Shown: positions 6,698 through 13,655 of the stretch, one piece after another | Numbering within the stretch: position 1 is the first letter of the stretch | Layout: each line of letters begins with the position of its first letter | DNA from: Brevundimonas sp. UBA5936 | GTDB taxonomy: Bacteria; Pseudomonadota; Alphaproteobacteria; Caulobacterales; Caulobacteraceae | Direction: 5' to 3' | Length of the DNA: 28,500 bases | Assembly: GCA_002430835.1 (NCBI GenBank) | Contig: DJDA01000084.1 | Span: forward strand, 719 to 29,218 | Made by a program: the position numbers and the translations under genes | Notes under the pieces: generated by a model | Databases searched by the model: none | Seen by the model: only the letters and a program-made list of their open reading frames with translations | Told to the model about the DNA's origin: nothing

Positions 6698-7225
6698 TCA
6701 GTCTTCGTCGCGATCGCTGACTTCGGTCGGGCGGACGATGCGCAGCCAGCCCTCATTGATGTGCAGTTCCGGCGCCGCCTCGCGGGTGAAGGGCAGATAC
6801 CAGGTCGGGCCGCCCTCGGCCGGGGCGATCTCCAGCATGTCGTCGGCGCCGAAATTCTGAACCGACTTCACCTTGCCCAGCACCACATCGGCCGGATCAC
6901 GCGCCTCCAGACCCACCAGGTCGGTCAGGTAGAACTCGTCTTCGTCAGGCTCTGGCAGGGCGTCGCGGGTGACGAACAGCTTCTGGCCGCGCCGGGCGTC
7001 GGCCTCTTCCTTGGTGGCGATCTCCTTGACGCGCGCCACCACGCCCGCCTTGTCCGGCCGCGCCGAAAGCAGGGTCAGCACCGGCTTGCCGTCCGCGCCC
7101 AGCAGCGGCGAATAGCCGACCAGGGCCATGGCGTCGGCGGTATAGGCGCTGATGCGCACCTCGCCCTTCACCCCGAAGGCGCCGCCGATCTGGCCGACCA
7201 GGATCAGTCTGTCTTCGCTGCTCAT
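6698..7225 (-). CDS. rimM: 16S rRNA processing protein RimM
   Basis: RimM binds ribosomal protein S19 and assists maturation of the 30S head. The 175-residue sequence shows the N-terminal RimM barrel (LILVGQIGGAFGVKGEVRI, with the classic G-x-x-G-x-x-G-E-V-R) and the C-terminal PRC-barrel region with DEFYLTDLVGLEA, LGKVKSVQNFGADDMLEI and WYLPFTREAAPEL. ATG 7225 is preceded by GGAG and gives the normal N-terminus; a longer open frame upstream overlaps the rpsP-rimM hairpin and is not family-like. It follows rpsP, as is usual. The usual next gene, trmD, is missing and a GST gene takes its place. Confidence 0.95.
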   Translation of the reverse strand: MSSEDRLILVGQIGGAFGVKGEVRISAYTADAMALVGYSPLLGADGKPVLTLLSARPDKAGVVARVKEIATKEEADARRGQKLFVTRDALPEPDEDEFYLTDLVGLEARDPADVVLGKVKSVQNFGADDMLEIAPAEGGPTWYLPFTREAAPELHINEGWLRIVRPTEVSDRDED

Positions 7226-7264
7226 GGCCGGGCTCCGTTTGCCGATGCGATGGGTCCAGATAGC

Positions 7265-7296
7265 AGAAAAGCAGCGCCCCGAAAGGACGCTGCTTT
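7265..7296 (-). terminator. Terminator-like hairpin between rpsP and rimM
   Basis: Read on the minus strand, AAAGCAGCG (7296-7288) pairs with CGCTGCTTT (7276-7268) around an 11-nt loop and is followed by TCTG; the 3' arm plus the next base gives a TTTT run. It lies 40 nt after the rpsP stop and 43 nt before the rimM start. It could reduce read-through from ffh-rpsP into rimM. The T-run is short, so partial termination (attenuation) is more likely than full. Confidence 0.55.
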
Positions 7297-7335
7297 CCCG
7301 TTTCAACCGGCCGTAACCGGGTGAAGAGATAAGGC

Positions 7336-7842
7336 TCAGGCCTGCTCTTCGGTCGCCTCGGCGGCGACTTCAGCAGCCGCTTCAGCCGCAGGGGCTTCTT
7401 CAGCCGGCGCTTCTTCCACGGCCGGAGCAGCGGCGGCGGCGGCGGCGGCTTCAGCGGCCTCGGCCTTGGCGGCGGCTTCGGCTTCCAGGCGGTCGGCTTC
7501 GCGCTGAGCGCGTTCGGCGGCGCGTTCCTGGGCCTTCTTGCCCGGCTCGGCCTTCTTCGGGTTGTTGCCCTGGGTCCACTTGACCTTGGCGCCCAGGACT
7601 TCGTCCTGCGACAGGAAGCGGGCGACGCGGTCGGTCGGCTGAGCGCCCTTGACCAGCCATTCCGAGATGCGCTCCTGCTTCAGGACGACGCGCGGGGTGG
7701 CGCTGTCCTTCGGCAGCATCGGGTTGTAGCTGCCGACGCGCTCGATGAACTTGCCGTCGCGCGGGCTGTGCGAGTCAGCGATGACGATGTGGTAGTAGGG
7801 GCGCTTCTTGGCGCCGCCGCGGGCCAGACGAATCTTCAGCAT
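7336..7842 (-). CDS. rpsP: 30S ribosomal protein S16 with extended C-terminal tail
   Basis: The first roughly 80 residues are a standard S16: MLKIRLARGGAKKRPYYHIVIADS, then DGKFIERVGSYNP and RISEWLVKGAQPTDRVARFL. S16 sits in the body of the 30S subunit and stabilises 16S rRNA folding. The total is 168 residues, about twice E. coli S16 (82). The extra half, from about residue 100, is a Lys/Arg/Glu helix (AQERAAERAQREADRLEAEAAAK) running into an Ala/Glu/Pro tail. Alphaproteobacterial S16 proteins commonly carry such a tail, of unknown role. It lies 24 nt after ffh and is probably co-transcribed. Confidence 0.97.
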   Translation of the reverse strand: MLKIRLARGGAKKRPYYHIVIADSHSPRDGKFIERVGSYNPMLPKDSATPRVVLKQERISEWLVKGAQPTDRVARFLSQDEVLGAKVKWTQGNNPKKAEPGKKAQERAAERAQREADRLEAEAAAKAEAAEAAAAAAAAPAVEEAPAEEAPAAEAAAEVAAEATEEQA

Positions 7843-7866
7843 TTTCAGTCTCTTTCTAGAAAGGCG

Positions 7867-9390
7867 TTAGTTCTTTTTGGGGAAGCCCGGCAGACCCGGA
7901 AGGCCCCCCGGAAGTTGTCCGCCGCCCAGACCCGCCAGGCGGTCCTGAATGGCTTTCATTTCATCGGCCGAGGGTTCCGGCATCTTGCCGCCGCCCAGAG
8001 CCTTCAGGCGGTTCATGTCCGGACCGCCGCCACCCATGCCGGGCAGGCCGCCCATCATGGAGGCCATCTTCTGCAGGTTCTTGCCGCCGCCCTTGGACAG
8101 CGACTTGACCATGTCGGCCATCTGCCGGTGCTGCTTCAGCAGGCGGTTGATGTCCTGAACCTCGACGCCGGCGCCCTTGGCCACGCGCTTCTTGCGGCTG
8201 GCGTTCAGCAGGTCGGGCTTCTTGCGCTCGGCCTTGGTCATGGAGCTGATGACGGCCAGCTGGCGGTCGATCATCTTGTCCGAGACGTTGTTCTCGGCCA
8301 TCTGGTTCTTCAGCTTGGCCACGCCGGGCAGCAAGCCCATGATGCCCTGAAGACCGCCCATCTTCTTCATCTGGTTCAGCTGGCCCGCCAGATCGTCCAG
8401 ATCGAACTGACCCTTGGCCAGCTTGCGGGCCATCTTCTCGGCCTTGGCCTGGTCCAGCTCGCCCGCGGCCTTCTCGACCAGGGCGACGATGTCCCCCTGA
8501 CCCAGGATGCGGCCGGCGACGCGGCGGGCGTCGAAGACGTCCAGCGCATCGACCTTTTCGCCCGCGCCCAGATATTTGATCGGCAGGCCGGTGACGGCGC
8601 GCATCGACAGCATGGCGCCGCCGCGCCCGTCGCCGTCGGCGCGGGTCAGCACCAGGCCGGTCAGCGGCAGGCGCTCGTGGAAGGCGGCGGCGGTGCGCAC
8701 CGCGTCCTGACCCGTCAGGCTGTCGGCGACCAGCAGGGTCTCGACCGGCTTGGCGATTTCGGCGACCTCGGCCACCTCGTTCATCAGCCCTTCGTCCAGG
8801 GTGATGCGGCCGGCGGTGTCAAGGATCAGGACGTCGAAGCCCTGCAGCTTGGCCGACTGCAGCGCGCGGCGGGTGATCTGGACCGCGCTCTCACCCGCCA
8901 CGATCGGCAGGGTCGCGACCTCGATCTGCTGGCCGAGCGTAGCCAGCTGCTCCATGGCCGCCGGACGACGCGTGTCCAGCGAGGCCATCATGACCTTCTT
9001 CTTGTCGAACTTCGACAGACGCAGGGCCAGCTTGGCCGAGGTCGTCGTCTTGCCCGAGCCCTGCAGACCGGCCATCAGCACGACGGCGGGCGGGGTCGCA
9101 TTGGTGTTCAGCGGAACCGGCTCTTCGCCGCCCAGCATCTCGACCAGGCCGTCATAGACGATCTTGACCACCTGATCGGCGGGCTTGACCGCGCGGATGA
9201 CTTCCTCGCCGGTCGCGGCCGTCTTGGCGCGGGCGATGAAGTCCTTGACCACCGGCAGGGCGACGTCGGCCTCGAGCAGGGCGACGCGGACCTCGCGCAG
9301 GGCCTCCTCGACATCCTTTTCGGACAGGGCGCCGCGGCCGGTGATCCGGTCGAAGACGCCTGTCAGCCGCTCGTTCAGAGCCTCGAACAT
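7867..9390 (-). CDS. ffh: Signal recognition particle protein Ffh (SRP54)
   Basis: The GTPase and signal-sequence-binding subunit of SRP; with 4.5S RNA it delivers nascent membrane proteins to FtsY. At 507 residues, the N domain (about 1-90) is followed by the G domain with GLQGSGKTTTSAKLA (P-loop), DTRRPAAMEQL (I-box), DTAGR, and TRADGDGRGGA, where the G4 motif is TRAD instead of the common TKLD (often seen in alphaproteobacteria). The M domain follows, with a methionine- and glycine-rich tail (KMASMMGGLPGMGGGGPDM) and the basic SRP-RNA-binding segment around LNASRKKRVAKGAG. ATG 9390 has AAGGG upstream. It heads the ffh-rpsP-rimM group. Confidence 0.97.
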   Translation of the reverse strand: MFEALNERLTGVFDRITGRGALSEKDVEEALREVRVALLEADVALPVVKDFIARAKTAATGEEVIRAVKPADQVVKIVYDGLVEMLGGEEPVPLNTNATPPAVVLMAGLQGSGKTTTSAKLALRLSKFDKKKVMMASLDTRRPAAMEQLATLGQQIEVATLPIVAGESAVQITRRALQSAKLQGFDVLILDTAGRITLDEGLMNEVAEVAEIAKPVETLLVADSLTGQDAVRTAAAFHERLPLTGLVLTRADGDGRGGAMLSMRAVTGLPIKYLGAGEKVDALDVFDARRVAGRILGQGDIVALVEKAAGELDQAKAEKMARKLAKGQFDLDDLAGQLNQMKKMGGLQGIMGLLPGVAKLKNQMAENNVSDKMIDRQLAVISSMTKAERKKPDLLNASRKKRVAKGAGVEVQDINRLLKQHRQMADMVKSLSKGGGKNLQKMASMMGGLPGMGGGGPDMNRLKALGGGKMPEPSADEMKAIQDRLAGLGGGQLPGGLPGLPGFPKKN

Positions 9391-9774
9391 TCAAACCCTT
9401 TCATGCGCCTGGGCCTGAAGCCTCCATGAGAAACGCCCATAGGCGGGCGACCTCTGCGAACGATCACGTCGACAGAGGCCCTCTCCATCCTCGTCCATCT
9501 TTGAAGTGCGCTACCGGCCTTCGGCCTGCTTGAGCGCGTGCTCAAGTAGCGCGAAGCGCGATAGCACAACCCAAAATGGGGTCGTGATGGTGGAGGCGCA
9601 GGTTCAATTGCGCCGGAAGTCGCGGCTTATGGCGGAAAAGCAAGGTGATGTCGACTCCGTTTCTCGCGACGAAAGGCGACCACACAAAGGGTTTCTGCGT
9701 TGCAGCATGGGCTGGCGCGCTCGGATCCCGCTGATACGGTTCCTGTCCGGCCTCCCCGCTGAGAGACGACCCAC
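9391..9774. other. Divergent intergenic region between ffh and ppc (384 nt), no gene seen
   Basis: Base composition is visibly less GC-rich than the flanking genes, especially from 9590 to 9700. Near ffh there are two small inverted repeats, CCTCTG (9451-9456) with CAGAGG (9473-9478) and CGCC-cata-GGCG around 9434-9445, which would lie in the ffh leader. The centre holds hairpin-element copy B (9508-9567). Short open frames (for example 9506-9778 plus and 9604-9801 minus) have no codon bias or recognisable product. I see no 4.5S RNA signature, tRNA or clear promoter. Confidence 0.6.
9508..9567. repeat. Dispersed intergenic hairpin element, copy B (inverted pair)
   Basis: Right unit: CTCAAG (9541-9546), TA, hairpin GCGC-GAA-GCGC (9549-9559), GATAGCAC. 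Left unit, read on the minus strand: CTCAAG (9534-9529), CA, hairpin GGCC-GAA-GGCC (9526-9516), GGTAGCGC. The two units are head to head across 6 nt, making the whole 60 nt one large imperfect palindrome. This is the clearest copy for defining the unit. Confidence 0.85.
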
Positions 9775-12480
9775 ATGACCCAGACCCCCGAGTTTCCCCA
9801 CGACCGCCTCCGCGACGAAGTCCGGCTTCTGGGCGCCTTGCTGGGCGAAGTGATCCGCGACGAGGGCGGCCAGGATCTCTACGACCGTATCGAGGCGGTG
9901 CGTCAGGCCTCAGTGGCCTATCATCGCGATCCGGGATCGGACGGCGCCTCGGAGCTGGAGCGGCTGTTGGGCGAGCTGTCGCTGGATCAGGCCATCGGCC
10001 TGACGCACGGCTTCGCCGCCTTCTCCCTGTTGGCCAATGTCGCCGAGGACCGGGCGGGCAAGCGCCGCGCCCAGGCCCAGGCCGAGGCAGGCGAACGGGC
10101 CGACACCCCCGAGGGCGCGCTCAAGCGCCTGGCCGAGGCGGGCGCGGACAGGGCGGCGGTGCGCGACCTGCTGGCCCAGGCTCTGATCTCGCCGGTGCTG
10201 ACCGCCCACCCGTCCGAAGTGCGGCGCAAGAGCGTCATCGACCGCACCACGGCGGTCGGCGAGCTGCTGGACGGCTGCGACCGCGACGGGATCGCCTGCG
10301 ACGCCGAAACCCTGAAGGCGGCCCTGCGCCGTCAGATCGTCATCCTGTGGGCCACGCGGCTGACCCGCGCCTCGGCCCTGGTGGTGCAGGACGAAATCGA
10401 CACCGTGGTCGACTGGCTGCAGCGCATCTTCCTGCACGTCGCCCCGGCCCAACTGGCCGAGTGGCGCCGCCTGCTGGACGCGCCGGATCTGACGCCCTTC
10501 GTGCGCATCGGCTCCTGGGTCGGCGGCGACCGCGACGGCAACCCCAACGTCGACGCCGACACCCTGCGCGCCGCCTTCCGCAGCCAGGCCCGCGCGGCGC
10601 TGGGCTTCTATCTGGACGAGGTGCACGCCCTGGGCGCCGAACTCAGCCTGTCCATCGACCTGACCCGCGTCACGCCCGAACTGGCCGCCCTGGCCAAGGG
10701 GTCCGGCGACGCCTCCATCCAGCGCGCGGACGAGCCCTATCGCCGGGCGCTCAGCCAGATCTACGCCCGCCTGTCCGCCGCCCACCCCGCCCTGACCGGC
10801 GAGCCGACGCCGCGCCCCGCCCGCTTCGCAGCCCCGCCCTACGACGGCCCCGACGCCTTCCGCGCCGATCTGAACATCCTGCACGACAGTCTGGTGCGGA
10901 CCCACGGCGCCGTCTTCGCCGACGACCGGCTGGCGCGACTGATCACGGCGGCGGACGTGTTCGGCTTCCACATGGCGACGCTGGACCTACGCCAGAACTC
11001 CGACGTGCATCAGCGCGTGGTCGCCGACCTGCTGAAGGTGGCCGGCGTCTGCCCCGACTACGCCGCCCTGGACGAGGCCGAACGGCTGGCTGTGCTGGCG
11101 CGCGAGCTGGCCAGCCCACGCCCCCTCTTCTCGCCCTATGCCGACTATGCGGCCGAGACGCTGAAGGAGCGCGCCATCCTTCAGGCCGCCGCCGAGGCCC
11201 TGGCGACCTTCGGATCGCAGGCGATCCGCACCCACATCGTGTCCAAGACCGACGCGGCCTCGGACATGCTGGAGGTCTATCTGCTGCTCAAGGAGGTCGG
11301 CCTCTACGACCCGGCCGCCCCCGGCGCCTGCCCCATCCAGGCCGCCCCCCTGTTCGAGACCATCGACGACCTGCGCGCCGCCCGCGCCACGCTGGAGCGC
11401 GTCCTGGCCGAGCCTTCCGCCCGCGCCGTGGCCGAGGCGCGGGGGGTGCAGGAGGTGATGATCGGCTATTCGGACTCCAACAAGGACGGCTCCTACCTGA
11501 CCTCGGGCTGGGAGCTGCACGAGGCCTCGCGCGCCCTGCTGGAAGTCACGCACGCGGCGGGGGTGCGGCTGCAACTGTTCCACGGCCGAGGCGGCGCCGT
11601 CGGACGCGGCGGCGGTTCCGCCTTCTCGGCCGTGCTGGGCCAGCCCGCCGGGACGGTCGCGGGCCGCATCCGCGTCACCGAACAGGGCGAGGTCATCGCC
11701 AACAAATACGGCGAGCCGGAAGTCGCACAGCGCAACCTCGACGCCCTGACCTGCGGAACCCTGCTGGCCTCGCTGGGGCCGCAGTCCGACGCGGACTACA
11801 GCGCCGAGCACGGGGCCACGGCCGCGCGCCTGTCGGCCGCCTCGATGAAGGCCTATCGCGCCCTCGTCTATGAGACGCCCGGCTTCGTCGACTATTTCCG
11901 CGCCGCCACCCCCATCGCCGAGATCGCCGACCTGAAGATCGGCTCGCGCCCGGCCAGCCGCACCGCCTCCCCCGCCATCGAGGATCTGCGCGCCATTCCC
12001 TGGGTGTTCAGTTGGTCGCAGTCGCGGGTCATGCTGCCCGGCTGGTTCGGCTTCGGCTCGGCGGTTCAGGGCGAAGACCCGGCCGAACTGCGCGCCATGG
12101 CCGAGGTCTGGCCCTTCTTCCGCACCGTGGTCCAGAACATGGAGATGGTGATGGCCAAGGCCGACATGGCCATCGCCCGCCGCTACGCCGGACTGGTCCC
12201 CGACGCCGCCCTGGCCGAACGCATCTATGACGCCATCCACGCCGAGTGGGACCGCACCGTCGCGGCCGTCCTGTCGATCACCGGCCAACAGGCTCTATTG
12301 GGCGCCCAGCCCGAACTGGACCGGCTGATCCGCCAGCGCATGCCCTATGTCGAGCCGCTGAACCATGTGCAGATCGAGCTGATCCGCCGCCGCCGCGCAG
12401 GCGACGACGACCCGCGCGTCCGCAACGGCATCCTTCTGGCCATCAACGGCGTGGCGGCGGGCCTCAGGAACAGCGGCTGA
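9775..12480 (+). CDS. ppc: Phosphoenolpyruvate carboxylase
   Basis: Carboxylates phosphoenolpyruvate with bicarbonate to oxaloacetate, replenishing the TCA cycle. At 901 residues it has typical bacterial PEPC length. Signature blocks are VLTAHPSEVRR with catalytic His145 (the usual Thr after HP is Ser here), GSWVGGDRDGNP, ATLDLRQNS, MIGYSDSNKDGSYLTSGWEL, and the glycine-rich FHGRGGAVGRGGG loop. The C-terminus is RNSG where most PEPCs end in NTG; this tail is near the active and allosteric sites. ATG 9775 follows GAGAG. The stop codon at 12478-12480 directly abuts the corA stop on the other strand. Confidence 0.97.
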   Translation: MTQTPEFPHDRLRDEVRLLGALLGEVIRDEGGQDLYDRIEAVRQASVAYHRDPGSDGASELERLLGELSLDQAIGLTHGFAAFSLLANVAEDRAGKRRAQAQAEAGERADTPEGALKRLAEAGADRAAVRDLLAQALISPVLTAHPSEVRRKSVIDRTTAVGELLDGCDRDGIACDAETLKAALRRQIVILWATRLTRASALVVQDEIDTVVDWLQRIFLHVAPAQLAEWRRLLDAPDLTPFVRIGSWVGGDRDGNPNVDADTLRAAFRSQARAALGFYLDEVHALGAELSLSIDLTRVTPELAALAKGSGDASIQRADEPYRRALSQIYARLSAAHPALTGEPTPRPARFAAPPYDGPDAFRADLNILHDSLVRTHGAVFADDRLARLITAADVFGFHMATLDLRQNSDVHQRVVADLLKVAGVCPDYAALDEAERLAVLARELASPRPLFSPYADYAAETLKERAILQAAAEALATFGSQAIRTHIVSKTDAASDMLEVYLLLKEVGLYDPAAPGACPIQAAPLFETIDDLRAARATLERVLAEPSARAVAEARGVQEVMIGYSDSNKDGSYLTSGWELHEASRALLEVTHAAGVRLQLFHGRGGAVGRGGGSAFSAVLGQPAGTVAGRIRVTEQGEVIANKYGEPEVAQRNLDALTCGTLLASLGPQSDADYSAEHGATAARLSAASMKAYRALVYETPGFVDYFRAATPIAEIADLKIGSRPASRTASPAIEDLRAIPWVFSWSQSRVMLPGWFGFGSAVQGEDPAELRAMAEVWPFFRTVVQNMEMVMAKADMAIARRYAGLVPDAALAERIYDAIHAEWDRTVAAVLSITGQQALLGAQPELDRLIRQRMPYVEPLNHVQIELIRRRRAGDDDPRVRNGILLAINGVAAGLRNSG

Positions 12481-13446
12481 TCACAGCCACCGAGTCCGCT
12501 TGAAGGTGACGTACAGGCCGATGCAGATGGCGACGATCAAGGCCAGCACCGCCGGATAGCCATAGGTCCAGCGCAGCTCGGGCATGTAGTCGAAATTCAT
12601 GCCGTAGATGCCCGCCACCGCCGTCGGCGTCGCCAGGATGGCGGCCCAGGCGGCCAGCTTGCGGGTGATGACGCCCTGGCGTTGCTGCTCCAGCAGGTTG
12701 GACACCTCGAACACCGAGGCCAGGATGTCGCGCAGGCCCGCCGCCCGGCTGGCGACGCGGCGCACATGGTCGGCCACGTCGCGGAAGTAGGGGCGGACCT
12801 CGCGGTCGATGCAGGGCAGGTCCAGCGACTGCAGCTTGACGCAGACCTCCTCCATCGGCCCCAGCACCCGGCTGAACTTCAGCAGTTCGCGGCGCAGCTG
12901 GAACAGGCGGGTGATGTCGGCGCGCGACAGGAAGCTGTCGAGGGCGACCTGCTCCATCTCCAGCACCTTGTCCTCGATGGCGTCGATGATGGGGATGTAG
13001 CCGTCGACGATGAAGTCCAGCACCCCGTGCAGGATGAAGTCCGGCCCGTGGCTCAACTGGTGCGGCGAGGCCTCCAGCTGGGCGCGCAGCTGGGTATGGG
13101 CGCGAGCCGAGCCGTGACGGATGGTGATGACGTAGTTGGGCCCGACGAAGACGTGGGTTTCACCGTACAGGATGCGATCGCCCTTGGCCTGGGCCGTGCG
13201 GGCGACGATGAAGAGCTCGGAGCCATAGACCTCCAGCTTGGGGATCTGGTGCGCCGTCAGCGCGTCTTCGACCGCCAGGGGGTGCAGGTGAAAGCGGCGG
13301 ACCAGGACGTCGAACTCATCGTCCGTCGGCTCATGCAGGCCGATCCACAGGTATTCGCCCTTGGCCAGGGCCAGGCCCTGATCCGTCAGCGGCGCCTCGC
13401 GCACCCGCTTGCCGTCCTTGTAGACGTAGGAGGCGACGACGCTCAT
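12481..13446 (-). CDS. corA: Magnesium/cobalt transporter CorA
   Basis: Forms a homopentameric inner-membrane channel for Mg2+ (also Co2+ and Ni2+). The 321-residue protein has the large N-terminal cytosolic domain and long stalk helix (about residues 140-255). Two C-terminal membrane helices follow, with the selectivity motif G282-M283-N284 in YGMNFDYMPEL between them. The tail FKRTRWL is basic, as in the family. ATG 13444-13446 has a good AAGGAG ribosome site 8-10 nt upstream. The roughly 125-nt leader contains nested inverted repeats (13486-13549), which may be regulatory. It is convergent with ppc and shares TGATCA across the two stop codons. Confidence 0.95.
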   Translation of the reverse strand: MSVVASYVYKDGKRVREAPLTDQGLALAKGEYLWIGLHEPTDDEFDVLVRRFHLHPLAVEDALTAHQIPKLEVYGSELFIVARTAQAKGDRILYGETHVFVGPNYVITIRHGSARAHTQLRAQLEASPHQLSHGPDFILHGVLDFIVDGYIPIIDAIEDKVLEMEQVALDSFLSRADITRLFQLRRELLKFSRVLGPMEEVCVKLQSLDLPCIDREVRPYFRDVADHVRRVASRAAGLRDILASVFEVSNLLEQQRQGVITRKLAAWAAILATPTAVAGIYGMNFDYMPELRWTYGYPAVLALIVAICIGLYVTFKRTRWL

Positions 13447-13485
13447 GGGCGCTCCTTCTTTGCTGGGCCGCGATCAGAAGGCTCC

Positions 13486-13549
13486 GCCTTGGCTGCTTCG
13501 CGCCGCCCTTCGGGTCTCGACCCGACGCGACCCGTGACACAGCCAAGGC
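13486..13549 (-). promoter_or_regulatory. Nested inverted repeats in the corA leader (possible structured 5' UTR)
   Basis: The outer arms GCCTTGGCTG (13486-13495) and CAGCCAAGGC (13540-13549) are perfect 10-bp complements. Inside is a second perfect inverted repeat, CGGGTC (13511-13516) with GACCCG (13519-13524). In RNA from the minus strand this would form a closed structure ending about 40 nt before the corA ATG. I cannot match it to a known Mg2+ riboswitch (M-box or mgtA type), so a regulatory role is inference. Confidence 0.4.
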
Positions 13550-13571
13550 TTACGCCACCCCGGCCGAAATA

Positions 13572-13602
13572 GAAAAGGCCCGGCGGATTTCTCCGCTAGG
13601 CC
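13572..13602 (-). terminator. Rho-independent terminator downstream of the M3 peptidase gene
   Basis: On the minus strand GGCC-ta-GCGGA (13602-13592 side) pairs with TCCGC-cg-GGCC (to 13577) around a 4-nt loop, with a 2x2 mismatch in the stem, followed by TTTTCT. It lies about 55 nt after the peptidase stop and 125 nt before the corA start, so it insulates corA from the peptidase transcript. Confidence 0.75.
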
Positions 13603-13626
13603 CCTTCAACTTTGTTAGCCAACGGC

Positions 13627-13653
13627 CTCAAGTAGGCCGAAGGCCGGTAGGCC
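13627..13653. repeat. Dispersed intergenic hairpin element, copy C (single unit)
   Basis: CTCAAG (13627-13632), TA, hairpin GGCC-GAA-GGCC (13635-13645), GGTAGGCC. It is nearly identical to the left unit of copy B. No inverted partner is seen to its left. It lies between the M3 peptidase stop and that gene's terminator, the same position relative to a terminator as copy A. Confidence 0.75.
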
Positions 13654-13655
13654 CC

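Noticed and set aside
9391..9774. 4.5S (SRP) RNA gene next to ffh
   Set aside because: No GGAAGNAGC-type SRP helix 8 signature or terminated hairpin transcript is visible. The structure present is the repeat element and small inverted repeats.
9506..9778. 90-codon plus-strand frame ending in an ATGA overlap with ppc
   Set aside because: The overlap looks operon-like, but the frame starts inside repeat copy B. It has no codon bias like its neighbours, no recognisable domain and no ribosome site. Treated as intergenic.
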